Source: Nitrosopelagicus sp. REDSEA-S31_B2
GTDB taxonomy: Archaea > Thermoproteota > Nitrososphaeria > Nitrososphaerales > Nitrosopumilaceae
Length of the DNA stretch: 42,848 nucleotides
NCBI GenBank assembly: GCA_001627235.1
Contig: LUPB01000004.1
Location: forward strand, 3,372 to 46,219
Direction of reading: 5' to 3'
Made by a program: the position numbers and the translations under genes. The stretch's first letter is position 1. Every line of letters begins with the position of its first letter. Positions 16,459-24,419 of the stretch are shown piece by piece. The notes below the pieces were generated by a model that saw nothing but the letters and a program-made list of their open reading frames with translations, was not told the DNA's origin and ran no database searches.

Positions 16459-16939
16459 TCTGTAATTTTTCGTCCCATTTACCGTCATTAACCTCGACAG
16501 TAATCTCTTTTGGTGTTTTACCTTCTACTTTGATGCCTAGACATTGGCATGTTCCAATAATCTGTTTTGCGACTGATTTAAGCTCGGATGCATATGATGT
16601 TTCGAGTTTAACATTTGCAACTTTGACTACTGCTTCCATTCCGATGTCAGCAACCCATTCTGTGCCAGAAGTGCCAGAACCTTTTTGGATGTTTGCCTCT
16701 TTGAGAATTAGTGCAGATGCTGATGGAATTCCAACATCAATGTCCCATTCTTTTGTATCTGTGTCAACACTAACTGTGACTGGAACTTTCATTCCCTTAA
16801 AGTCACCTGTTTTTTCATTAATCTTGTTGATAACTTCCATGATGTTTACTCCAAGTGGACCAAGTGCTGGACCTAGTGGAGGACCTGCAGAAGCTTCTCC
16901 TCCTGTTACTTGTGCTGAAATTGATTGTTTATCGCCCAT
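16451..16939 (-). CDS. rpl11: Ribosomal protein uL11
   Basis: A 162-aa protein of the GTPase-associated centre. The N-terminus holds the signature GGEASAGPPLGPALGPLGVN (residues 13-32), and the C-terminal RNA-binding domain ends QIIGTCQCLGIKVEG. Archaeal length. It follows nusG with a 36-nt spacer that contains a TAAATCATTAAAA stretch, so it may have its own promoter. Its last 8 nt overlap the end of the opposing Lrp-type gene. Confidence 0.95.
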   Translation of the reverse strand: MGDKQSISAQVTGGEASAGPPLGPALGPLGVNIMEVINKINEKTGDFKGMKVPVTVSVDTDTKEWDIDVGIPSASALILKEANIQKGSGTSGTEWVADIGMEAVVKVANVKLETSYASELKSVAKQIIGTCQCLGIKVEGKTPKEITVEVNDGKWDEKLQTS

Positions 16940-16975
16940 TTGAAATTCGTCTCTTTTTTAATGATTTATTCCTTC

Positions 16976-17431
16976 CTATGATGCAACCGGTTTGAGATAG
17001 TTTGCATCTACTGTTACTGGTAATTGATATGGAGCATCTAGTAAAACTACTGTAGCTTCTTCTTTATCGTGATCAACTCTTGTAATGGTTGCTTTCATTC
17101 CTTTGAATGGTCCGCCAATTACTTCTACTGTTCCATCAACTGCTAATTCTGAAACTGTGGATTTCTTTACAAGATAACTTTCAATTTCGCTAAATTCTAA
17201 CTCTCCTCTTAATTGTCCTTTTACATGTCTCAATCCTTGAGTTGCCATAAACATGACTTGTGGATCGTTTGCTTCAATAACGACATATCCTTTCAAGTTC
17301 TCAACAATTAGGACTGATTGAACATCTAGTTCACCGCTTCTCATTTTTGCTTCTAATTGTCTCAAAACGACCTTCTCTTGACCTCCGGTGGTTCTAAGTG
17401 CAAATAAGTGGGAATTGGTTGTTTCTGACAT
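16976..17431 (-). CDS. Transcription elongation factor Spt5/NusG
   Basis: The 151-aa product has an NGN domain (residues 8-90, FALRTTGGQEKVVLRQLEAK ... GLRHVKGQLRG). A single KOW domain follows (98-150, DGTVEVIGGPFKGMKATITRVD). Archaeal Spt5 binds the polymerase clamp, with Spt4 as partner. It lies between secE and rpl11, the order conserved in bacteria and archaea, starting 9 nt after the secE stop. Confidence 0.94.
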   Translation of the reverse strand: MSETTNSHLFALRTTGGQEKVVLRQLEAKMRSGELDVQSVLIVENLKGYVVIEANDPQVMFMATQGLRHVKGQLRGELEFSEIESYLVKKSTVSELAVDGTVEVIGGPFKGMKATITRVDHDKEEATVVLLDAPYQLPVTVDANYLKPVAS

Positions 17432-17440
17432 TTTCTATCT

Positions 17441-17623
17441 CTATTTGAAAACCATGTTTGGTGCAATGTTTGAAAAGATGAATTGAATACCGAATCCTAG
17501 TAGTCCTACTGTGGCAAATCCAAACAAAACGAGTCGCATGTGCTGTTTGTAGACCTCCTTATCGGATTTCTTTGTTAATTTTATAGTGTTAACTATATTC
17601 TTGAGCATAAGTCTTGGGTTCAA
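17441..17623 (-). CDS. secE: Preprotein translocase SecE / Sec61-gamma
   Basis: A 60-aa protein with an amphipathic N-terminal helix and one C-terminal membrane span (LVLFGFATVGLLGFGIQFIF, about 31-50), the size and topology of archaeal SecE. It pairs with SecY in the Sec channel. The TTG at 17623 gives the longest form; the ATG at 17608 would remove five residues. A TATA-like GATATATTG on the minus strand lies about 30 bp before the TTG, which favours it. First gene of secE-nusG-rpl11. Confidence 0.88.
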   Translation of the reverse strand: MNPRLMLKNIVNTIKLTKKSDKEVYKQHMRLVLFGFATVGLLGFGIQFIFSNIAPNMVFK

Positions 17624-17633
17624 ATTATAATGA

Positions 17634-17645
17634 AAAATAATAATG
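17634..17645 (+). promoter_or_regulatory. TATA-like box of the D-aminoacyl-tRNA deacylase gene
   Basis: AAAAATAATAAT is centred about 26 bp before the ATG at 17666. This supports that ATG over the in-frame ATG at 17630, which would lie upstream of the transcription start. Confidence 0.45.
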
Positions 17646-17665
17646 TGTCAATATATCTTTTATTC

Positions 17666-18442
17666 ATGGATTTACTGGTGGCATTCAAAAATGACCCTGC
17701 TGGTCATAATATGGCCAAATTCATCTCACAGGATATGACTAAAGATGGTGATGTCTTTCGTGGAAAAAATTTTGATTTGATAGAAATTGACTCTCCTGCA
17801 ATCTCTGCAGATTGGTTAGATGAAAAATATGATTATGATGGATTTGTATTTTTATCAAAACATGCTGCTGAATCGGGAACCCTTGCATTAACGTGCCATA
17901 GTACGGGAAACTTTGATGAGGCAAAATTTGGAGGAAATAACAAAGAGATTGCAATTCCATATACAAATTTCCAAAAACGATACATGCAAAATCTTTGGAA
18001 TGTACATGATTCATTTTCAGATTTTGAAATTACTATCGAGGCTACTCATCATGGACCTACACATCTCAAAAAACCCTCAATATTTGTAGAGATTGGAACA
18101 ACCGAATCTCAGTGGAATGATGAGTCTTTGTGTTCGTCTGTGGCAAAATTAGTAGTAGATACCTATGAACAAGAGCCTGTCTCATTTCCTTTCGCAATTT
18201 GTTTTGGCGGTACTCATTATTCTGAAAAATTCACAAAAGAATTACTATTTGGAAAATATGGTTTAGGAACAGTAATGCCAAAACATGCATTAGAATTTCT
18301 TAATCCTCAATTGTTTGAACACATCATTGCACAAAATCGTGGCGCAAAAGCTGCATTACTAGATTGGAAAAGTCTTGGAAGGTATAAACAATCTTTACTT
18401 GATCTTCTTTCTACTACAGAACTAGAGGTTGTAAAACTTTGA
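17666..18442 (+). CDS. dtdA: D-aminoacyl-tRNA deacylase, DTD2/GEK1 type
   Basis: Zinc-dependent enzyme that hydrolyses D-amino acids mischarged on tRNA, found in archaea and plants. The 258-aa product has the conserved segments LSKHAAESGTLALTCHSTGN, EATHHGPTH and CFGGTHYSEKF. The chosen ATG gives MDLLVAFKNDPAGHNMA, the family's normal beginning; an upstream ATG at 17630 would add 12 residues. Its TGA overlaps the TTG start of the next gene by 3 nt, forming a two-gene operon. The pair diverges from secE-nusG-rpl11. Confidence 0.92.
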   Translation: MDLLVAFKNDPAGHNMAKFISQDMTKDGDVFRGKNFDLIEIDSPAISADWLDEKYDYDGFVFLSKHAAESGTLALTCHSTGNFDEAKFGGNNKEIAIPYTNFQKRYMQNLWNVHDSFSDFEITIEATHHGPTHLKKPSIFVEIGTTESQWNDESLCSSVAKLVVDTYEQEPVSFPFAICFGGTHYSEKFTKELLFGKYGLGTVMPKHALEFLNPQLFEHIIAQNRGAKAALLDWKSLGRYKQSLLDLLSTTELEVVKL

Positions 18443-18738
18443 AAATAGAAGAAAAAATTTATAGAAAATTGTTGGAGGTGCCTTCTGGTTATGTAACCAC
18501 ATATGGAGATCTTGCAAAAGCAATTAATCTAAAAAATGGCCAAAGAGTGGTTGGTCAAATTATGAAGAACAATCCTTTCCCTGTCATTGTTCCATGTCAC
18601 AGAGTTGTAAAGTCTGATGGAACTGTTGGTGGGTATGCATATGGGACAGAAAGAAAAAAGCACATGTTATCAAAAGAAGGATTAGAAATTAACAATGATA
18701 AAATTTTAGATTTTAAAAAAAATCTATTTCGTTTCTAA
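18439..18738 (+). CDS. Methylated-DNA--protein-cysteine methyltransferase (Ogt-type)
   Basis: The 99-aa protein consists only of the C-terminal catalytic/DNA-binding domain. It carries the acceptor-cysteine motif IVPCHRVV (about residues 50-57) and the preceding helix GYVTTYGDLAKAI plus RVVGQIMKNNP. It would repair O6-alkylguanine by suicidal alkyl transfer. A PCHRV motif, not PWHRV, means it is not an alkyltransferase-like (Atl) protein. The N-terminal RNase-H-like domain of full-length Ogt is absent. It starts at TTG inside the deacylase stop, and its end overlaps the convergent rpl19e by 4 nt. Confidence 0.9.
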   Translation: MKIEEKIYRKLLEVPSGYVTTYGDLAKAINLKNGQRVVGQIMKNNPFPVIVPCHRVVKSDGTVGGYAYGTERKKHMLSKEGLEINNDKILDFKKNLFRF

Positions 18739-19190
18739 GATTTTTGTGTAGTAATTTCTTCAGCAATAACAGTTCTTAGATGTGCTTTGTTTCTAATTGT
18801 ATTACCGCCAATCTTTTTGTAAATTTTCTTGAATGAATCATTTGTGATTTCTTTTCTGTCCTTTGAAACTTTGAGTAAATATCTCAAGGCACGTACTTTG
18901 TTCACATAAACGGTTTTCTTACCTACACGTGCACCTTTACGACCTTTTTTGGAACCTTGTTTTGTTCCTCTTTTTGCTTTCTGGATTCGTTTGGTTTGTG
19001 CTCTTCCGTGAGATGTACCTGTAAATGATTTGATTGTAATTGTATTTGCTGTCATCAAGCTTCTGATGTCATCTCTAGTGATTGCATCTGCAATATCGTC
19101 TAAGTGTTCTTCATTAAATCTAACACGGTGTACTCCAACTCCTGCAATTCTTGAGACTAGTCTCTTTTTTGATCTTAGATTAACTGGCAT
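18735..19190 (-). CDS. rpl19e: Ribosomal protein eL19
   Basis: A 151-aa basic protein with the family start MPVNLRSKKRLVSRI and the internal RIQKAKRGTKQGSKKGRKGAR stretch. It overlaps the end of rpl32e by 11 nt. In most archaeal spc operons rpl32e-rpl19e is followed by rpl18; here the next gene downstream is the opposing Ogt. The rpl18 segment lies 7 kb away on the other strand. Confidence 0.95.
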   Translation of the reverse strand: MPVNLRSKKRLVSRIAGVGVHRVRFNEEHLDDIADAITRDDIRSLMTANTITIKSFTGTSHGRAQTKRIQKAKRGTKQGSKKGRKGARVGKKTVYVNKVRALRYLLKVSKDRKEITNDSFKKIYKKIGGNTIRNKAHLRTVIAEEITTQKS

Positions 19191-19578
19191 TTTGACTCAC
19201 TCTCGCATTAAAGACTTTGAATTTCTTTTCTATTGCAATTTTCATAATTTCTCTTCTCTTTTTTGCACCAACACTATGGCCAAATCTAATTCCATCTTCT
19301 TTTGGATTAAGATTTTCTAAATCATTTACATTATGTACTAAATTATCTGTATAACCTGATGGGTGCAATCCATATGCAATTTTTGGTGTGCCGTATCCTA
19401 CCTTTACCAATCCTGGACGACCACGACTTTTTTGTTTTCTTTGATGATTATCAATTCCTTTTGGTTTTCTCCAGTTAGTTTCTAATCTTTTGTACCTCCA
19501 GCTTTCTGGACGAATAAATTCTGGTCTACTAACTCTAGCTTCTTCTCTTGCCTGAAGCTTTTCTTTGTTTATTGGCAT
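19180..19578 (-). CDS. rpl32e: Ribosomal protein eL32
   Basis: The 132-aa product has the L32e core RPESWRYKRLETNWRKPKG, KVGYGTPK and the HPSGYTDNLVHN segment. It is preceded on the minus strand by CGTATTTATG, centred about 26 bp upstream, so it is the first gene of a short rpl32e-rpl19e transcript rather than an internal spc operon gene. Confidence 0.95.
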   Translation of the reverse strand: MPINKEKLQAREEARVSRPEFIRPESWRYKRLETNWRKPKGIDNHQRKQKSRGRPGLVKVGYGTPKIAYGLHPSGYTDNLVHNVNDLENLNPKEDGIRFGHSVGAKKRREIMKIAIEKKFKVFNARVSQNAS

Positions 19579-19600
19579 AGAGTTAAACCTTGAAATTTAA

Positions 19601-19610
19601 CATAAATACG
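19601..19610 (-). promoter_or_regulatory. TATA-like box of rpl32e-rpl19e
   Basis: CGTATTTATG on the minus strand, centred about 26 bp before the rpl32e start codon; suggests a leaderless mRNA. Inferred from position. Confidence 0.5.
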
Positions 19611-19718
19611 TATCTAACTCTGACAAATTTGGATCTGAGAAAGAGATAATAACATTCGATTTTTCCCAAGGATCCGTAGATATGACACTAAAAACTAACT
19701 TTGAGGGGATTTTCTAAC

Positions 19719-21202
19719 ATGTCTAACACAAGTTCAAAAGTACATGACCAATTAGTGGAATTTGGAATAACTCCAAAGTCCATTTACCGAAATCTCTCTG
19801 TTGAAAAATTGGTAGAACAATCAGTCACGAAACCATTGATTGGGGTGATGTTAATAGACAATTCCCAACTGAAAAATTCAATTCAATATTTGAAAAAATG
19901 AAAAAACATGCAGAAGGAAAAGACTTGTATGTTTTTGATGGATTTGTAGGCGCTGATACTCAAAATCGATTAGCAATTCGTGTAATTAATGATCATGCAT
20001 GGCAAAATCTCTTTTGTAGACAATTGTTTGTTCGACCATCAAACGAAGAATTAGAATCACACGAGCCTGACTTTACCATCGTATGTTTAAATGACTTTGA
20101 AACAATTCCTGAAATTGACGGAACCAGAACTAATGTCTTCATTTTGATTAATCTTTCAAAGAAAATTGTTCTCATTGGTGGAACAAACTATGCCGGTGAG
20201 ATGAAAAAATCAATGTTTGGTGTCATGAACTATCTTATGCCAAAAAAAGACGTATTCCCAATGCACTGTTCTGCAAATATTGGTAAAGATGGTGATACTG
20301 CATTATTCTTTGGTCTATCTGGCACTGGAAAAACAAGCTTATCTGCAGACCCTGAACGCATGCTCATTGGTGATGATGAACATGGTTGGTCTGAAAGTGG
20401 AGTTTTTAATTTCGAAGGTGGATGTTATGCAAAATGTATCAATCTTAACGAAGAAGCCGAACCACAAATTTGGAACGCAATAAAATCTGGCGCAGTTTTA
20501 GAAAATGTTGTAGTAAACAAAGATACTCTAAAGCCTGACTTTGATGATGGAAGTTTAACTGAAAATACACGTGCAGCATATCCTCTTGATTACATTCCAG
20601 GTGCTGTAATTCCAAGTGTAGGTGGTCATCCTAAAGTCATAATATTTTTGACCGCTGATGCATTAGGTGTTTTACCACCTGTTTCAAAATTAACAAAAGA
20701 AAGTGCAATGTTTCATTTCATGTCAGGTTACACAAGCAAACTTGCTGGAACCGAACGTGGAATTAAAGAACCAAAGGCAACATTTTCAGCATGCTTTGGT
20801 TCACCATTCATGCCTCGCCCAGCATCAGTCTATGCAAAAATGTTAGGAGAGAAAATTTCTGAACACAATACAGTTGTTTATCTCATCAACACTGGTTGGT
20901 CTGGTGGTCCATATGGTGTTGGAAAAAGAATTAGCATAAAGTATAGTCGTGCAATGGTTACTGCTGCATTGACTGGTAAATTTGACTTGATAAAATTCAG
21001 ACATGATGATACATTCAATCTGGATGTTCCTACCGAATGTCCGGGAGTACCTTCTGATGTATTAGACCCAAAAAATACATGGATTGACAAAGACTCCTAT
21101 GATTTATCAGCAAAAAAATTGGCACAGATGTTTAGTGAAAACTTTACAAAATTCAAAGATGCCTCACCTGAAATTAAAGAAGCTGGACCTCAAATTCAAT
21201 AA
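19719..21202 (+). pseudogene. pckA: ATP-type phosphoenolpyruvate carboxykinase, broken by an internal deletion and frameshift
   Basis: The gene encodes the enzyme that makes PEP and CO2 from oxaloacetate. A 5' piece starts at ATG 19719 (MSNTSSKVHDQLVEFGI ... [13 protein letters not shown]). The remainder is in another frame from about 19824 ([14 protein letters not shown] ...) to the stop at 21202. Between the two, the expected stretch of roughly 35 residues is absent. It would include the TGRSP-type motif with its substrate-binding arginine. The 3' part is otherwise intact, with P-loop GLSGTGKTS and the downstream GDDEHGW metal/kinase motif. The missing length must be 3n+1 nt. Either the gene is inactive or the sequence is misassembled. 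GAGGG at 19703-19707 could serve as ribosome binding site. The 3' end overlaps the convergent protease gene by 7 nt. Confidence 0.85.
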
Positions 21203-23235
21203 TTTCTTTTCCTAAACTTCAATCCTACAATTATTACAATTGTAAATATTATTCCTAAAATTATTAATGCACGTTCTGGTAACACTGAATTCTCTACAAT
21301 TGGTTTTTGTTCACTCAAATCTTCTTTGATATCATAAAACTCAAAGACATCAAATGTACCTGAACTGTTTCTCACATTTGCTTCAATCCAATATCTTCCT
21401 GCATCGTACAATTTTAGACTGTCAAATTTTTTTGGAGTTATTGAAATGGTTCGTTCATCAAACGTTTTACTATTTGTTACGGTAATCTTTGCATACTCCC
21501 AATCAATTGGACGTTTAACTTGAAATGTTAACTCATTTTCTTTTTCTAAAATTACTATTGATGCCTCACTAACTTTAATCACGATTGGAATTTGATATAT
21601 TATGTCATTTTGAGTAATGAATGCTCTAGTCTCAAAATCACCTGTTTTACTATCAATTAATTTTGAAGTAATGTATAATGATGAATTCTCAACTCTATAA
21701 TCAAATTCAATATTATCAATTTTTGAAAACTCTACTTTTTGAATATCTACTATGTTGTTTATTCCTCTAATCATAATCTCATATTCTTCGGAGGATTTTT
21801 GTTCCGATAGATTGAACATCAACTTTGATGGTTCAAAAATTAATTCTGAACTAAAGGCCTTTTTTAGATCAATTCTTCCTGCTCCACCTTCGTTAAATCC
21901 AAATTCATCTTTGTACTGGTCTGTAATTACATCTGAAGTTGTTACAAGTATTGACTTTATTTCATGAGGTGTGAATTCCGGATTCTTTTCTAAAAGTAAT
22001 GCAATTGAGCCTGCAACATGTGGTGCAGCATAACTTGTCCCACTTGTTATGTTGTAGTAATTTTTTAGAGATGTTGTATTTACAAAAACTCCTGGTGCAA
22101 CCAAGTCTGGTTTCATGTAAAATGGAGACACAGGTCCTCTTGAACTAAATGTTGCAATAAAGTCAGGATGATTAAACACATTGAATGTAGCTGATGATTC
22201 TGTTTCTATGATTTTTCTTAATTCTAAGCCTTCTTCTCTTGTCATTGAAACTGTAGGTATTGTAGGATAGTAATCCTCACTAACATATTCATGAATTAAT
22301 TCACCAAAAAATATTCCAGGTTGGTTGTTGTAAACGATTAATCCTTTAGCACCGTTTTTTGTTGCAAAAATCTCCTTATCTGAGAAAAATACAATCTCGT
22401 CAGCTTCTTCTCCCCCTCGTTCTGCAAGAACAATTTTTCCTTTTACATCAATTCCCTCAAAATCATTTTCTCTACTATATTCGGCAAATACAATTTCTGT
22501 AGAAATTGGATCTGATATTGTGTCTGTTCCAAGCATTGGCAACACTTGGAATTGCGTTCCATCTACTTCTAGTGTTGAAACCATGCTTGAATCTCGATTG
22601 TTATATGTGGCTCCAACTGTTATTGCATTAGGATTTCTTGCTGGACTTCCAATAGTACTTTCATCCGGTCCACTATTTCCTGCAGCGGCAACTACCACTA
22701 CTCCTTGTTTAATTGCATTATTGACTGCCTGATCTATTTTGTTATGTGTCATGTTTACGCCAAGGCTAATGTTTATGATATCGACTTTATCTTCTACTGC
22801 TTGATTAATTGCTTTGATAATCAAATCTGATGGAACTGATTCGCCATCTGATGATACTCTGTACGAAAAAATTTCTACATTAGGTGCTATACCCTTAAGC
22901 TGACCGTTTGCAGCAATAATTCCTGCTACTTGCGTTCCGTGCCCATTTGTATCTTGAGGAATATCATCTCCTTCAACAAAATCATATCCTTTGGAGAATC
23001 TCGGTGTATCGTCTTGACTAAAAAAATCAGGATGATTTAGATTAATGCCTGTATCGATAACTCCTATCTTTATTCCGTCACCTGTAAAACCTAATTGCTT
23101 TGGAAATTCTACTCCAATGTATGGGCCACTATTATCTAGTAATAATTGAAAATCATCTTGAAAATCTATAAAATTTACAATAACAAATGAGAATGTCACT
23201 CCCAATAGTAAAGAAAAAAGCAAAAAGTTTCTCAT
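21196..23235 (-). CDS. Membrane-anchored subtilisin-like serine protease with PA domain
   Basis: A 679-aa S8 peptidase predicted to act outside the membrane. Signal sequence at residues 1-22 ([19 protein letters not shown]). Catalytic triad: D61 in [15 protein letters not shown]99 in [11 protein letters not shown], and Ser in [12 protein letters not shown] (about 400); the oxyanion Asn lies in [11 protein letters not shown] protease-associated (PA) insertion lies between about 225 and 350. C-terminal beta-rich domains follow, then a membrane span ([19 protein letters not shown]) with a basic tail. Only about 25 residues separate signal and catalytic domain, so a classical propeptide is lacking. 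Substrate unknown. Confidence 0.92.
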   Translation of the reverse strand: MRNFLLFSLLLGVTFSFVIVNFIDFQDDFQLLLDNSGPYIGVEFPKQLGFTGDGIKIGVIDTGINLNHPDFFSQDDTPRFSKGYDFVEGDDIPQDTNGHGTQVAGIIAANGQLKGIAPNVEIFSYRVSSDGESVPSDLIIKAINQAVEDKVDIINISLGVNMTHNKIDQAVNNAIKQGVVVVAAAGNSGPDESTIGSPARNPNAITVGATYNNRDSSMVSTLEVDGTQFQVLPMLGTDTISDPISTEIVFAEYSRENDFEGIDVKGKIVLAERGGEEADEIVFFSDKEIFATKNGAKGLIVYNNQPGIFFGELIHEYVSEDYYPTIPTVSMTREEGLELRKIIETESSATFNVFNHPDFIATFSSRGPVSPFYMKPDLVAPGVFVNTTSLKNYYNITSGTSYAAPHVAGSIALLLEKNPEFTPHEIKSILVTTSDVITDQYKDEFGFNEGGAGRIDLKKAFSSELIFEPSKLMFNLSEQKSSEEYEIMIRGINNIVDIQKVEFSKIDNIEFDYRVENSSLYITSKLIDSKTGDFETRAFITQNDIIYQIPIVIKVSEASIVILEKENELTFQVKRPIDWEYAKITVTNSKTFDERTISITPKKFDSLKLYDAGRYWIEANVRNSSGTFDVFEFYDIKEDLSEQKPIVENSVLPERALIILGIIFTIVIIVGLKFRKRNY

Positions 23236-23307
23236 AGTATCTATTTTTTTTAATCAGTAATAATTCCTTTAGAAAAACAATAAATTGCATCTAAACTCTG
23301 AAACTTT

Positions 23308-23928
23308 ATGGGAAAATACACACTTCCTGAGATGCCTTATGCATACGATGCATTAGAGCCTCACATTGATGCACAAACAATGGAAATTCATCATTCAAAA
23401 CACCATCAAAAATATACTGATGGGATGAATGGTGCATTGGAAAAACTTAGTCCTGAATTACAAGAAAAGGACATTGAAGAAATTTTGTCAAACATCAATC
23501 AAGTCCCTGACGACGTTAAGGGCGCCATTAACTTCAATGGCGGAGGTTATGATAACCATAAACTGTTTTGGAACAGTATGAAACAAAATGGTGGTGGTGA
23601 ACCAACTGGTGCAATCGCTGATGCCATCAATGATTCCTTTGGATCATTTGCTGAATTTAAAGAACTATTTTCTAGCAAAACAGCTCCAATTCAAGGAAGC
23701 GGATGGGGTTGGCTTGTATACAATCCAAACTCTGGCAAAGTCGAATACAAGGCAATGCCAAATCAAACTAGTCCAAGAACTGAAGGTTTAGTCCCTCTTT
23801 TAGGATTAGATGTTTGGGAACATGCATACTATCTCAAGTATCAAAACAAAAGACCTGATTACATAGCTGCTTGGTGGAATGTCATCAACTGGGATGAGGT
23901 AAACGACCGATTCTCAAAAGCAAAGTAA
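23308..23928 (+). CDS. sod: Superoxide dismutase, Mn/Fe family
   Basis: A 206-aa cytoplasmic enzyme that dismutates superoxide. Metal ligands are H28 (HHSKHHQKY), H84 (GGYDNHKLFW), and D168 and H172 (LDVWEHAYY). Gln129 in APIQGSGWGW sits where Mn-type enzymes carry their active-site Gln, favouring Mn or cambialistic use over Fe; metal preference is an inference. AATAAATT is centred about 26 bp before the ATG. Transcribed alone, divergent from the protease gene, with T-rich sequence after the stop. Confidence 0.95.
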   Translation: MGKYTLPEMPYAYDALEPHIDAQTMEIHHSKHHQKYTDGMNGALEKLSPELQEKDIEEILSNINQVPDDVKGAINFNGGGYDNHKLFWNSMKQNGGGEPTGAIADAINDSFGSFAEFKELFSSKTAPIQGSGWGWLVYNPNSGKVEYKAMPNQTSPRTEGLVPLLGLDVWEHAYYLKYQNKRPDYIAAWWNVINWDEVNDRFSKAK

Positions 23929-23952
23929 TTTTCTTCTCTTTTTTCTTTTATT
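23929..23952 (+). terminator. T-rich terminator after the SOD gene
   Basis: Several runs of T (TTTTCTTCTC, TTTTTTCTTTTATTT) follow the stop codon directly. They lie ahead of the separate promoter of the prefoldin gene. Oligo-T is the known archaeal termination signal. Confidence 0.45.
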
Positions 23953-23965
23953 TCTAAAAACTCTA

Positions 23966-23974
23966 ATTTTTATA
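23966..23974 (+). promoter_or_regulatory. TATA-like box of prefoldin alpha-ftsY
   Basis: ATTTTTATA is centred about 26 bp before the prefoldin alpha ATG at 23996, implying a leaderless transcript that includes ftsY. Confidence 0.55.
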
Positions 23975-23995
23975 CAGTTAGTCTAATTCAAATTC

Positions 23996-24418
23996 ATGAG
24001 TGAAGAACAAGCACAACAATTGCTACAACAAATGCAAATGCTTGAAAATATGTTTGCAGAATTATCTCAAAAAGAAAATTCAATAGTCAATATCATCCGT
24101 GATGCAAACTCTGCAATAAAATCAATTCAAGAATTAAAAGCAAATCCGGATTCAGAAAGTTTGGTACCTATTGGAATGGGCACTTTTATCAAAACTAAAT
24201 CCATGCCTGATGAGAAAATTGTAGTAAATGTAGGTGCTGGAGTTGCAATTGAAAAAGACCATGACTCTGCACTAAATTATTTAGAATCAAAAATTAAAGA
24301 ATTAGAAGTTGCATTGCAAGAAACTAATTCTCAACGTCAACAAATTGCAGCAAATATAGAACAAGGAAAACAACAAATGCAACAAATTATGCAACCTCCA
24401 CAAAACAAACCGCAATAA
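23996..24418 (+). CDS. pfdA: Prefoldin alpha subunit
   Basis: A 140-aa protein with N- and C-terminal coiled coils (QAQQLLQQMQMLENMFAELS, then ALNYLESKIKELEVALQETN) around a central beta region (LVPIGMGTFIKTK, KIVVNVGAGVAIEKD). This is the architecture of the alpha subunit of the hexameric co-chaperone that passes unfolded proteins to the thermosome. The Gln-rich tail (GKQQMQQIMQPPQNKPQ) is low complexity. The stop codon is separated from the ftsY ATG by 1 nt, an archaeal gene pairing seen widely. Confidence 0.93.
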   Translation: MSEEQAQQLLQQMQMLENMFAELSQKENSIVNIIRDANSAIKSIQELKANPDSESLVPIGMGTFIKTKSMPDEKIVVNVGAGVAIEKDHDSALNYLESKIKELEVALQETNSQRQQIAANIEQGKQQMQQIMQPPQNKPQ

Positions 24419-24419
24419 T

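Noticed and set aside
16530-16943. 137-codon plus-strand frame over rpl11
   Set aside because: Antisense shadow of the conserved uL11 gene.
17630-17665. Upstream ATG of the D-aminoacyl-tRNA deacylase
   Set aside because: It precedes the likely transcription start set by the TATA box and adds residues not seen at the family N-terminus.
19898-21202. Apparent complete 434-aa PEP carboxykinase starting [11 protein letters not shown]
   Set aside because: Homology continues upstream in the same frame ([14 protein letters not shown]), so the Met is internal and the gene is a truncated remnant.
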